The notes under the pieces were generated by a model. That model was not told where the DNA came from and ran no database searches. It was given only the letters and a program-made list of their open reading frames with translations. From contig NZ_CP034447.1 of the NCBI RefSeq assembly GCF_003952485.1, forward strand, positions 2,928,501 through 2,992,500: a stretch of 64,000 nucleotides of DNA, read 5' to 3'. This stretch comes from Mesorhizobium sp. M1E.F.Ca.ET.045.02.1.1 (GTDB taxonomy: Bacteria > Pseudomonadota > Alphaproteobacteria > Rhizobiales > Rhizobiaceae). Of this stretch, positions 37,719-45,824 are shown piece by piece. Position 1 is the stretch's first letter, and each line of letters starts with the position of its first letter. Position numbers and translations under genes: made by a program.

Positions 37719-37760
37719 CAATACAACCGGCAAAACCAGAGGTTGCTGCCGGTTGTATTG
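37719..37760. promoter_or_regulatory. 14-bp perfect inverted repeat upstream of the secreted operon
   Basis: CAATACAACCGGCA (37719-37732) and TGCCGGTTGTATTG (37747-37760) are perfect inverted copies around a 14-base loop. The repeat lies in a markedly AT-rich 230-bp gap between the Ada-like gene's stop and the operon start. It may be the terminator of the Ada-like gene, an operator, or a leader hairpin. The T-run expected of a terminator is weak. Confidence 0.55.
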
Positions 37761-37848
37761 CGCAGACAATCGGTTTAATTTGTTCAATTATACTTACTTA
37801 TATTTTAATCCACGGTTTTTCGCAACAGCGTGCGGAAAAATCGAGATT

Positions 37849-38769
37849 TCAGGACGCCACCTGGCCCGCTTCCCAGCCGAGGATGGCGCGCTTGCGCGTC
37901 AGGCCCCAGTGGTAGCCGGTGAGAGCGCCGGACTTGCCCAGCGCCCGGTGGCAAGGAACCACGAAGGACATCGGGTTGGCGCCGACCGCCGCACCGACAG
38001 CCCGGCTTGCGCTCGGCGCGCCGATGCTGGCCGCGATCGAGGAATAGGTGCAGGCCTTGCCCATCGGGATGCGCAGCAGCGCCTCCCAGACGCGGAGCTG
38101 GAAATCGGTGCCGATCATCACCACGCGGAGCGGCTGGTCGGCGCGCCAGTTCGTCGGATCGAAGACGCGCGCGGCGTAGGGCTGGGTGGCCGACATGTCC
38201 TCGACGTAAGTCGCGTTCGGCCAGCGGCCGGACATGTCGGCGAAGGCGGCCCGCTCGCCGCCGGCATCGCAGAAGGCGAGGCCGGCCAGACCGCGGTCGG
38301 TGACCATGATGAGCGCAATGCCGAAGGGCGAGATGTGGTAGCCGTAGCGGATGGTGAGGCCGGCGCCGCGGGTCTTGTAGTCGCCGGGCGACATCGCCTC
38401 GTGGGTGACGAAGAGGTCGTGCAGCCGGCCTGGACCCGACATGCCGAGCTCGAACGAGGTCTCCAGCAGCGGCATGCCCGAATCGAGCAGCCTACGCGCA
38501 TGATCGAGCGTCACTGCCTGCAGGAAGGCCTTGGGCGACAGACCCGCCCAACGCGTGAACAGTTTCTGCAAGCCCGTCGGCGTTTCGCCGACCGCTTCTG
38601 CCAGAACCTCCAGCGAGGGCTGGTCGCGGTAGTCGAGGCTGATCTTCTCGATGGCGCGGCGCACGACCTCGTAGTCGCTGCCCTCAGGGGTGATGTCGTT
38701 CTGAAGGATCGCTGACGGTTTCATCCGGGCATTCATGGTCATCTGAGCGTTCATGGCAATATCTCCCAT
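37849..38769 (-). CDS. Ada-like protein: AraC-type HTH fused to O6-alkylguanine-DNA alkyltransferase
   Basis: The 306-residue protein lacks the N-terminal zinc/phosphotriester domain of E. coli Ada. It starts with an AraC-type helix-turn-helix region (about 30-120, ETPTGLQKLFTRWAGLSPKAFL). An MGMT half follows, with the acceptor cysteine in VVPCHRALG (C273) and the RAVGAAVGANP segment just before it. It repairs alkylated bases and may sense methylation. The start region is a 15-base tandem duplication containing two ribosome binding sites and two in-frame ATGs (38769 and 38754); I took the first. Confidence 0.88.
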   Translation of the reverse strand: MGDIAMNAQMTMNARMKPSAILQNDITPEGSDYEVVRRAIEKISLDYRDQPSLEVLAEAVGETPTGLQKLFTRWAGLSPKAFLQAVTLDHARRLLDSGMPLLETSFELGMSGPGRLHDLFVTHEAMSPGDYKTRGAGLTIRYGYHISPFGIALIMVTDRGLAGLAFCDAGGERAAFADMSGRWPNATYVEDMSATQPYAARVFDPTNWRADQPLRVVMIGTDFQLRVWEALLRIPMGKACTYSSIAASIGAPSASRAVGAAVGANPMSFVVPCHRALGKSGALTGYHWGLTRKRAILGWEAGQVAS

Positions 38770-38783
38770 GGCAATATCTCCTT
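38740..38783 (-). repeat. 15-bp tandem duplication of ribosome binding site plus start codon
   Basis: GGAGATATTGCCATG occurs twice in direct succession on the coding strand, each copy carrying a GGAG site and an ATG 8 bases later. Both ATGs are in the frame of the Ada-like gene. Downstream the N-terminus is Met-rich (MNAQMTMNARM). Confidence 0.85.
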
Positions 38784-38880
38784 GACCGCGAATATCGTTC
38801 TTCCCACGCTTTGCCACCACCCGAAACTTGCCTTCCCGCCGCCCATACCCAGATAGAGTCGGCTTCGAGGGAGGACGATC

Positions 38881-39696
38881 GTGACCGGCGAAAAGGTAAA
38901 TCTGAGCGGGGCCAGGGAAACCTTGCTGATGACGCTCTACGGCAAGGCGATGGAGAGCCGTCTGCCGCATTCGCTGCTCAAGGATCGCTTCGCCGACGAG
39001 GCGGTACGCAAGATCGATTATGATTTTTCCAGGCTCAAGGTCGACGACAATCTCGGCATCGGCTTTGCCATCAGGGCCAAGACACTGGACGTCGGCGTCC
39101 AGGACTTTCTCGCCAGAAATCCCAACGCCATCGTACTGCATCTGGGATGCGGGCTCGATACGCGCTTTTTTCGCGTCGACCCGCCGCAAGACGTGGACTG
39201 GTTCGACGTCGATTATCCGGAGGTCGTCGCGCTCAGGCGCAAGCTCTATCCGTCTCGTGAGAATTGCCACCTGGTCGCCTCGTCGGTGACCGAACCGGAT
39301 TGGCTGGTCGATGTGCCCCGCAACCGCCTCGCGATCGTGGTGGCGGAAGGGTTGACCCCCTATCTTGCCCCCGACGAGGGGCAGCGCCTGTTTGCGCGGC
39401 TTGTCTGGCATCTTGCCGGCGGCGAACTCGTGTTCGATGCCTACAACCGTTTCGGCCTGAAGCTGATGCGCCTCAATCCAGCCATCAAGGCGACGGGCGC
39501 CGAGGTCCACTGGGCTATCGAGGACCCTCACGAGCTGGAGCGAGCCGTCCCGAAGCTGCGGTTCGTCGAGGAGATCCCGGCCTACAAGGCGGAACACGCG
39601 GTTCGCATGGGCTGGCGAGCGAGACTGTTCGTTCGCCTTTGGAAATACGTTCCCGCCCTGCGCAACATCGGCAGGCTGTTGCGATATCGGTTTTGA
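38881..39696 (+). CDS. Class I SAM-dependent methyltransferase (PPM1/LCMT-like family)
   Basis: The 271-residue protein has VLHLGCGLDTRFFRVD (about 85-100), the SAM motif of the leucine carboxyl methyltransferase / polyketide O-methyltransferase-like family, then VDWFDVDYPEVVALRRKLYP and VVAEGLTPYLAPDEGQRLF (about 158-176). The family methylates carboxyl or hydroxyl groups of small molecules; the substrate is unknown. The start is a GTG behind GAGGGAGG. It is divergent from the Ada-like gene. Confidence 0.87.
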   Translation: MTGEKVNLSGARETLLMTLYGKAMESRLPHSLLKDRFADEAVRKIDYDFSRLKVDDNLGIGFAIRAKTLDVGVQDFLARNPNAIVLHLGCGLDTRFFRVDPPQDVDWFDVDYPEVVALRRKLYPSRENCHLVASSVTEPDWLVDVPRNRLAIVVAEGLTPYLAPDEGQRLFARLVWHLAGGELVFDAYNRFGLKLMRLNPAIKATGAEVHWAIEDPHELERAVPKLRFVEEIPAYKAEHAVRMGWRARLFVRLWKYVPALRNIGRLLRYRF

Positions 39697-39707
39697 AGGG
39701 TTCGAAC

Positions 39708-40202
39708 TCAGCGCGCCTTGGCGGTCGCCAGCGCGCGCGAAAAGGCCGTCGCAAAACTTTCGCGGTCATCCGGGTTGAGGAAGCCGCCGATCGAAACACT
39801 CCTGCCTTGCGCCTCCACTGCCATGTTGGTGATGCCGATCTCGGCATGGCGGGCGATCGAAAACCGCGCCCAGAACGGGTTGAAGCGATGGTCCTCGAAG
39901 CGGCCCGACGGCGCCGTCTTGCGGATATCGAGGCTGGTGCGCGAGACCGAGATTTCCTCACGGGCGCGCGCGGCACGATAGTTGACGCGGAAGGCGATGT
40001 AGACGGCGATCACGTCGAGCCCGAAGAAGCCGAAAACCGGCCATGCGCCATGCGCCAGGAAGATCGCGCCGGTAACCGCCCAGCCGAACAGCAGCGCGCC
40101 CATCAATATCAGAAAGCCGGTGCGGCCGAGGGAACGATGCGGCGTCAGCAGGGCCTGGAAGAATGGCTCATCGGCTTCGAACGAGGCGTTTGTGTCGCTC
40201 AT
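39708..40202 (-). CDS. DUF2244 domain-containing membrane protein
   Basis: The 164-residue protein has two adjacent membrane spans (about 27-70, ILMGALLFGWAVTGAIFLA and FGFFGLDVIAVYIAF) and a cytoplasmic beta-rich tail with RTSLDIRKTAP and FNPFWARFSI. This is the DUF2244 pattern. Function unknown; the family commonly neighbours nth in alphaproteobacteria, as here, where the two genes are divergent with 22 bases between their starts. Confidence 0.87.
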   Translation of the reverse strand: MSDTNASFEADEPFFQALLTPHRSLGRTGFLILMGALLFGWAVTGAIFLAHGAWPVFGFFGLDVIAVYIAFRVNYRAARAREEISVSRTSLDIRKTAPSGRFEDHRFNPFWARFSIARHAEIGITNMAVEAQGRSVSIGGFLNPDDRESFATAFSRALATAKAR

Positions 40203-40224
40203 GAGGTAATATTATAGGAAGGGA

Positions 40225-41031
40225 ATGGCGCCTCCCAAGTCCAAAAATTCCTTACCCGTCAAAAAGCCATCAGCCTCCGCCCCAGGCGGTGGCGCGAAAG
40301 CAAAGGCGCCGTACCGAAAGGGCGGACCGCGCCCGCTCTACACGCCCGCCGAGGTGCATGAGATCTTCCGGCGCTTTTGTGTGCAACGGCCGGAGCCGAA
40401 AGGCGAGCTCGACTATATCAACGCCTTCACGCTGCTGATCGCGGTGGTGCTGTCGGCGCAGGCGACCGACGCCGGCGTCAACAAGGCGACGAAGCCGCTG
40501 TTTTCGGCAGCCGACACGCCGCAAAAGATGCTGGCGCTCGGCGAGGCCAAGATCGGCGACTATATCCGCACCATCGGGCTCTGGCGCAACAAGGCCAAGA
40601 ACGTGATCGCGCTTTCGAAGGCGCTGATCGACGACTATGCCGGCAAGGTGCCGCAGGACCGCGACGAACTGGTCAAACTGCCCGGCGTCGGGCGCAAGAC
40701 CGCCAATGTCGTGCTCAATGTCGCCTTCGGCCAGCATACGATGGCGGTCGACACGCACATCTTCCGCATCGGCAACCGGATCGGCCTGGCGCCCGGCAAG
40801 ACGCCGGAACAGGTCGAGCAGGAACTCTTGAAGGTCATCCCGGCCGAATATATGCGCCATGCCCATCATTGGCTGATCCTGCACGGCCGCTATGTCTGCA
40901 AGGCGCGCAAGCCCGACTGCCCGGCCTGCGTGATCGCCGACATCTGCAAATCCAAGGAGAAGACCACCGACGTGCCGGCGCCGCTGGTGCCGATCGCGCC
41001 GTTGAAGGAGGCTTTTCCCGCGGAGGTTTAG
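40225..41031 (+). CDS. nth: Endonuclease III
   Basis: The 268-residue DNA glycosylase/AP lyase has a lysine- and proline-rich N-terminal extension of about 35 residues. The helix-hairpin-helix follows with catalytic lysine in LPGVGRKTANVVLNVAFG (about 152-169) and aspartate in AVDTHIFRIGNRIG. The C-terminal iron-sulfur loop is C-x6-C-x2-C-x5-C (CKARKPDCPACVIADIC). It removes oxidised pyrimidines. Its last 4 bases overlap the convergent DUF2214 gene. Confidence 0.95.
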   Translation: MAPPKSKNSLPVKKPSASAPGGGAKAKAPYRKGGPRPLYTPAEVHEIFRRFCVQRPEPKGELDYINAFTLLIAVVLSAQATDAGVNKATKPLFSAADTPQKMLALGEAKIGDYIRTIGLWRNKAKNVIALSKALIDDYAGKVPQDRDELVKLPGVGRKTANVVLNVAFGQHTMAVDTHIFRIGNRIGLAPGKTPEQVEQELLKVIPAEYMRHAHHWLILHGRYVCKARKPDCPACVIADICKSKEKTTDVPAPLVPIAPLKEAFPAEV

Positions 41032-41483
41032 TAGCCGTAGCCGCGCGCCATCGCCGCGGCAAAGACGGGGATGAGCAGGAAGATGAAGCCCTCGGCGCGG
41101 ACGTAATTCTTCACAGAGGCAAGTTCGGCCGCCGGCACCAAGAAGGATGGATCGCCGCCCGCCTGCCTGTTCCAGGAGATGAAGCGCATGGTCGGGATGA
41201 CCGACAGCAGGCCGACGATGATGAAGGCCGCCATCTTCGCCCAGAACACCCAGTTGTAGACATAGAATTCCCAGCCCTTCAGCCCGAAGAACACCCGACA
41301 GACGCCGACGATGACGATCAGCGCGGCGATGATGCCGTAGTGGCGGTCGATGCCGACAAGGCGCTTGAGCGTCGCCGCCGGCAAATCGCCGCGCACCAGC
41401 ACGACCTCGGCGCCGATGATGCCGGCCAACGAGAAAACCAGAAGGTGATGGAGGATGGCCAGCAGAAGGTCGGTGGTGTCCAT
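41028..41483 (-). CDS. DUF2214 family membrane protein
   Basis: The 151-residue protein has four membrane spans. It opens LLLAILHHLLVFSLAGIIGA and has GIDRHYGIIAALIVIVGVCR, a histidine-containing span, as expected for DUF2214. Function is unknown. The ATG at 41483 lies behind GAGGAAGAACC, making the longer frame unlikely. Confidence 0.87.
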   Translation of the reverse strand: MDTTDLLLAILHHLLVFSLAGIIGAEVVLVRGDLPAATLKRLVGIDRHYGIIAALIVIVGVCRVFFGLKGWEFYVYNWVFWAKMAAFIIVGLLSVIPTMRFISWNRQAGGDPSFLVPAAELASVKNYVRAEGFIFLLIPVFAAAMARGYGY

Positions 41484-41623
41484 GGTTCTTCCTCGATCGA
41501 AGAGCGCGAATGTTGAATCAGTTTTCAATGGTTGCAGAGTAGCATCGCGAGGCAAATCCCATATGTGCAAGCTAACCATAAGCGTCGTTGACGCCACCAG
41601 CCGACAGTCTATTGCTTGGAACC

Positions 41624-41854
41624 ATGAGCCGACTGAAGCGTGCCCTCAATCCGATGCCCGAAGACGTTCGAGCCGTACTTGCGGAGCGGGGACTGACGGC
41701 CGCCTATGACGCGCGGCCGGACTATCAGCGGAACGACTATCTCGGCTGGATCGCCCGCGCCAAACGCCCGGAAACGAGGCAGAAGCGGCTCGACCAGATG
41801 CTCGACGAACTGGCGCTCGGTGGTGTCTATATGAACATGGTCTGGCGCGGCTGA
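41624..41854 (+). CDS. YdeI/OmpD-associated (bacteriocin-protection) family protein, short form
   Basis: The 76-residue protein contains RPDYQRNDYLGWIARAKRPE and TRQKRLDQMLDEL, the C-terminal signature of the OmdA/YdeI family. Full-length members are around 190 residues, so this is a stand-alone C-terminal unit, a form also common in Rhizobiales. Role unclear. Confidence 0.82.
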   Translation: MSRLKRALNPMPEDVRAVLAERGLTAAYDARPDYQRNDYLGWIARAKRPETRQKRLDQMLDELALGGVYMNMVWRG

Positions 41855-41979
41855 ATCCGGCCGTCCAGTTTTGCCTGCCTGTCACCCTGCTTGCCTCTGG
41901 AAGATGGCTCCGGTCATCCTGGCCCTTGTTCGAACGCGATGGTTTGCTAAGCGCTGCCGCTTCAACAGAGGTGAATGCC

Positions 41980-42534
41980 ATGAGCATTGCAAAGGAAGCC
42001 GGTGTGCCGATCCTGGAGACGGCGCGGACCGTGCTGCGGCCGCACAGGCTCGACGATTTCGAGACCTATGTCGCCATGTGGGCTGACCCCGGGGTCACCC
42101 GTTTCATCGGCGGCAAGCCGCGCACCCGCGAGGAAAGCTGGTTGCGCTTCCTGCGTCATGCCGGGCTCTGGTCGCTGCTTGGCTATGGTTTCTGGGCGAT
42201 CGAGGACAAGGCGACGGGCCGCTTCATCGGCGAGGCAGGGTTCCATGATCTCAAGCGCGAGATCGAGCCGTCGATCGAAGGCGTGCCGGAAGCCGGCTGG
42301 GCGCTGGCTTCGGTGGCGCATGGCCAGGGACTTGCGAGCGAGGTCGTCGGGCGCATCGTCGCCTGGGGCGACGCGGTGTTCGGGCGGGCAAGGACCGTCT
42401 GCATCATCGATCCTGAAAATGGTGCCTCGCTTAAAGTGGCTGAAAGGAACGGCTATCGCGAAATCCTGCGCACCACCTATCACGACAAGCCGACGATCCT
42501 GCTGGAGCGGCGGGCTGGAGGGGCGACAGCTTAG
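41980..42534 (+). CDS. GNAT family N-acetyltransferase (RimJ/RimL-like)
   Basis: The 184-residue protein opens with LETARTVLRPHRLDDFETYV. Acetyl-CoA-binding features lie near 95-130 (GWALASVAHGQGLASEVVGR) and DPENGASLKVAERNGYRE near 145-162, matching RimJ/RimL-type protein or small-molecule acetyltransferases. The ATG at 41980 has an AGAGGTG site ahead. Substrate unknown. Confidence 0.88.
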   Translation: MSIAKEAGVPILETARTVLRPHRLDDFETYVAMWADPGVTRFIGGKPRTREESWLRFLRHAGLWSLLGYGFWAIEDKATGRFIGEAGFHDLKREIEPSIEGVPEAGWALASVAHGQGLASEVVGRIVAWGDAVFGRARTVCIIDPENGASLKVAERNGYREILRTTYHDKPTILLERRAGGATA

Positions 42535-42572
42535 GTGCAGGTGGTAGCTGCAATGGGGATCGCGGAACCGCG

Positions 42573-45059
42573 TCAGCCGGCCTTGCGGCGTAACGTCTGC
42601 GCCAAACCCTCCCAGGCATCGACGGTCGCACCCCGGTCGATCCGGCCGCCGCGGAAAACCGTCGTCGCGTCGAATGGCTGCGGTCTGGCGATGGCATAGC
42701 CCTGCGCGTGGTCGACGCCGATCTTGCGCAAGGCCTCGATGATGCCGTCGCTCTCGACGAATTCGGCGATGGTGCGTTTTCCCGTCACCTTGCCGATGTG
42801 ATGGATCATCTCGACCATGGCGCGGTCGATGCGGTCGTCCAGCATGTCCTTGACGAAGCTGCCGTCGATCTTGAGGTAGTCGACCGGCAGGTGCTTCAGA
42901 TAGGCGAAAGACGACATGCCGGAGCCGAAATCGTCGAGCGCGAAGCGGCAGCCCAGGCCGCGCAGGTCGGCGATGAAGCGCATGGCTTCCGTCAGGTTGG
43001 CAATGGCGCTTGTCTCGGTGATCTCCAGGCAGATCGTCTGGGGCGCAATGCCATGGGCCGCGAATTGCTCGCGCATGAAGCCGAGGAAAGTCTCGTCGCC
43101 GAAGCTGGCGCCGGAAAGATTGATCGCGCAGGTGGATATCGGCGTGGCGCGCGGATCGGCAAGCCTGGCCGCGAGAATTTGGAAAGTGTTGCGAACCACC
43201 CAGCGGTCGATCGCCGGCATAAGTCCGTAGCGCTCGGCCGCCGGGATGAAGCTTTGCGGCGTGACGAAGTTGCCGTCCTCGTCGGTCAGCCTGAGCAGGA
43301 TCTCGATATGCGCGCCGGCCTCGGCGACATTCTCATTGAGCGGCGAGATCTCCTGCGCATGCAGCCTGAAGCGGTTCTCGTCGAGCGCGGCATGCAGGCG
43401 CTGGACCCAGGCCATCTCGCCGAAACGTTCGCGCAGCGCCGTATCGCTGTCGCTGTGGAGCTGAATGCGGTTGCGTCCCTTTTCCTTCGCCATGTAGCAG
43501 GCGACATCGGCGGCGCGCAGCACCTCCTCCAGCGACATCCCGCAATCGGCAATCTCGACCATGCCGATGCTGACGCTGATGTTGAAGGGCCTGCCTTCCC
43601 AGGAAAAATGCAGATCCTGGACGGTGGCGCGCAGCCGCTCCGCCGTGGCGATGGCGGAGCCGGTGTCGCAATCGAACAGCAGCACGCCGAACTCGTCGCC
43701 GCCCAGCCTGGCCAGGATGTCGCCGGTGGGCAATTCGTTGAGCAGCAACACCGAGATCTGGCGCAGAAGCTGGTCGCCCGCCGCATGGCCGCAAGTGTCG
43801 TTGACCAGCTTGAACTGGTCGAGGTCGAGATACATCAGCGCATGCACGCGCGGCTTTTCCGGCGGCTGAGAAATCGCGCCTGCCAGCCGGCTCTCGAAGT
43901 CTCGGCGGTTGACGAGACCGGTGAGCGCATCGTGCGATGCCTGCCACGACAGGCGCTCGATGAAGTCCTGCTCGCGGGTCATGTCGTGCAGAGCAAGAAC
44001 GGCGCCGACGATCTTGCCGGAGACGCTGAGCGGCGCGCCGTTGAGCGCGACCGGCACGACGGAGCGGTCGGGGCGCTCCAGGAGCTGTGGCCGCACGTTG
44101 GAGCGGCGGGGCTCGCCGGCCAGCAAGCGCGGGATCAGGTCGGTTTCCTCGACACCGCTATCCTTGTCGATCAGCCGGAACAGCGAGGCCACAGGCTTGC
44201 CCCTCGCGGCGCCAAGGGGGCTGGCGAGCAAGCGTTCGGCGACGGCATTCATGTAGTCGAGCCGCCCAACCGCATCGGTGCTGACGACGGCTTGGCCGAT
44301 CGAGGCCAGCGTGATCTGCGCGCGTTCGCGCTCGGCATTCAAGGCGCTTCGGAAGGCCTGCCGCTGAGCCATCAGCTTTCGTGTGCGCCACACCGCCAGC
44401 AAGATAAGCAGCGCCGCGGTGACGAGGTTGGCGGCCGTGAGCGCCATCTTGATGAAGCGCGAGCCCTCGCCGAGGCTGTCGGAGAAGGCCTTGGACAGTG
44501 GTCCGATGCGGTGGTCGAGCTGATGGATATCGGCTTTCCAGGCGCTGATCTCAGCCTGCGACGCGGACCCCTGTTCGAGCCTTCTGTGCATGTCGTCGCC
44601 GAGCCTCTCGATGGCGAGGATCATCTCGTCGGCTTCCGTCCAGTGACGGATGGCGGTGTCGAGGTAGCTCACGCGGCGGAAATTCTGGAACAGCCAGATC
44701 AGGCCGGCAATGTCGTCGGCATGGTTGTTGCCGCTGAGGAAACCCTGTCGCGCGGCATCGGTATCAGGCTCAGCCTGTTCGAGCGCTAGCCTGGCCGAGC
44801 GATCGGCGAGCGGCACGGCAATGGCCTGGCGGTATTCGCTGAAATATTCCGGCCTGCCGGTATCGGCATAGAGGCTGAGGAAGTAGATGGCCTGCTTCTG
44901 CCCTTTCGACCACTGGCTTTCGCCGCCGACATAGGCGCGAACGGCCGACAGCGTGTAGAGGCTGAGGCTGGCCACCAGTGCCTGGATCAGGACGACCGCA
45001 ATGAAAGGCCAGACCAGCCCGATGAGGCGCGGGCTGGCATCCGTCGATGAGAGCTTCAT
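42573..45059 (-). CDS. Membrane-bound diguanylate cyclase/phosphodiesterase (CHASE3-like-PAS-GGDEF-EAL)
   Basis: The 828-residue protein has a membrane span at about 12-35 and a helical periplasmic domain. A second span lies near 200-220, followed by a PAS domain (about 245-370) and a GGDEF domain with an intact LGGDEFGVLLFD (about 460). The EAL domain is last: the signature triplet reads EIL instead of EAL, but the catalytic residues in NLSGASFGDE, CLEITET and LDDFGSGMSS plus DYLKIDGSFV are present. The inhibitory RxxD site before GGDEF is absent. It probably makes or degrades cyclic di-GMP in response to a periplasmic or PAS signal. Confidence 0.9.
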   Translation of the reverse strand: MKLSSTDASPRLIGLVWPFIAVVLIQALVASLSLYTLSAVRAYVGGESQWSKGQKQAIYFLSLYADTGRPEYFSEYRQAIAVPLADRSARLALEQAEPDTDAARQGFLSGNNHADDIAGLIWLFQNFRRVSYLDTAIRHWTEADEMILAIERLGDDMHRRLEQGSASQAEISAWKADIHQLDHRIGPLSKAFSDSLGEGSRFIKMALTAANLVTAALLILLAVWRTRKLMAQRQAFRSALNAERERAQITLASIGQAVVSTDAVGRLDYMNAVAERLLASPLGAARGKPVASLFRLIDKDSGVEETDLIPRLLAGEPRRSNVRPQLLERPDRSVVPVALNGAPLSVSGKIVGAVLALHDMTREQDFIERLSWQASHDALTGLVNRRDFESRLAGAISQPPEKPRVHALMYLDLDQFKLVNDTCGHAAGDQLLRQISVLLLNELPTGDILARLGGDEFGVLLFDCDTGSAIATAERLRATVQDLHFSWEGRPFNISVSIGMVEIADCGMSLEEVLRAADVACYMAKEKGRNRIQLHSDSDTALRERFGEMAWVQRLHAALDENRFRLHAQEISPLNENVAEAGAHIEILLRLTDEDGNFVTPQSFIPAAERYGLMPAIDRWVVRNTFQILAARLADPRATPISTCAINLSGASFGDETFLGFMREQFAAHGIAPQTICLEITETSAIANLTEAMRFIADLRGLGCRFALDDFGSGMSSFAYLKHLPVDYLKIDGSFVKDMLDDRIDRAMVEMIHHIGKVTGKRTIAEFVESDGIIEALRKIGVDHAQGYAIARPQPFDATTVFRGGRIDRGATVDAWEGLAQTLRRKAG

Positions 45060-45348
45060 CGCATTCCCATGGAGCCTGCCTTGACCCCGTCGACGTCTGT
45101 CCGACCGGTTCATCCGTCGGTTGAGACGATGTTGTTCCCCTCATGTCTGCCGGCAATCGGCGACGACAATCCAGATAGCGTGTCTGGCTTAACAGCCGAT
45201 AAATTCGCGCAGTATTTGTTTTCGAAAGTCTTCGACAAAACAGTCCGCGGCTTGCGCCGCGTCCTGTGGATATTTCCAGCCTAGTATAGCCCTCCGAGTC
45301 CCGCTCGCCTGAATAAAGGTGAATGGCGCGCCCAGCAGGCTCCGCCGA

Positions 45349-45747
45349 TCAGCGTTTGGCTTTGAACTTGTTCAGCGCCGCTGCAGCACGAACCAGAGCC
45401 TTGAGCGCTTCCCCGTCGATCTCCTCGCCCTCGCGAAAATCGATGGCGCGCCTTGTGTTGCCCTCGAGGCTGGAGTTGAAGAGGCCTGCGGGATCGGGCA
45501 GCGCCGCGCCCTTGGCGAAGGTCAGCTTGACGACAGCCTTGTAGGTCTCGCCGGTGCAGATCATTCCGGCGTCCTCCCAAACCGGCACCCCGCGCCACTT
45601 CCATTCCTCGGTGACGTCTGGATCGGCCTCCTTGATCAGGGCACGGAGGCGGCCAAGCATCTCACCCCGCCAGTCGCCCAATTCCTCGATACGTCCATCG
45701 ATCAGCTCGGACGGAGATTTGCTTCCCGGCGATCCGCTTTTCTCCAT
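45349..45747 (-). CDS. DUF1801 domain-containing protein
   Basis: The 132-residue protein shows WRGEMLGRLRALIKEADPDV, EEWKWRGVPVWEDAGMIC and VKLTFAKGAALPDPAGLFN, the YdhG-like DUF1801 fold. Function is unknown; homologues accompany SRPBCC and VOC genes, as in this neighbourhood. GAAGGAGAACA precedes the ATG. Confidence 0.87.
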   Translation of the reverse strand: MEKSGSPGSKSPSELIDGRIEELGDWRGEMLGRLRALIKEADPDVTEEWKWRGVPVWEDAGMICTGETYKAVVKLTFAKGAALPDPAGLFNSSLEGNTRRAIDFREGEEIDGEALKALVRAAAALNKFKAKR

Positions 45748-45824
45748 GTCTGTTCTCCTTCAATGCTGGATAGTGGATCGCCACGGTACGCTCCCGGGAG
45801 GGCCGCGCTTGATCAATAGTGCGC

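Noticed and set aside
38770..39597. N-terminal extension of the Ada-like frame upstream of the duplicated start
   Set aside because: It runs antisense through the methyltransferase gene; the ribosome binding sites at 38769/38754 define the start.
45060..45348. Possible small gene in the gap between the GGDEF/EAL gene and DUF1801
   Set aside because: Short frames here lack ribosome binding sites and family likeness; only a weak GCGGC-TTGC-GCCGC dyad is seen.
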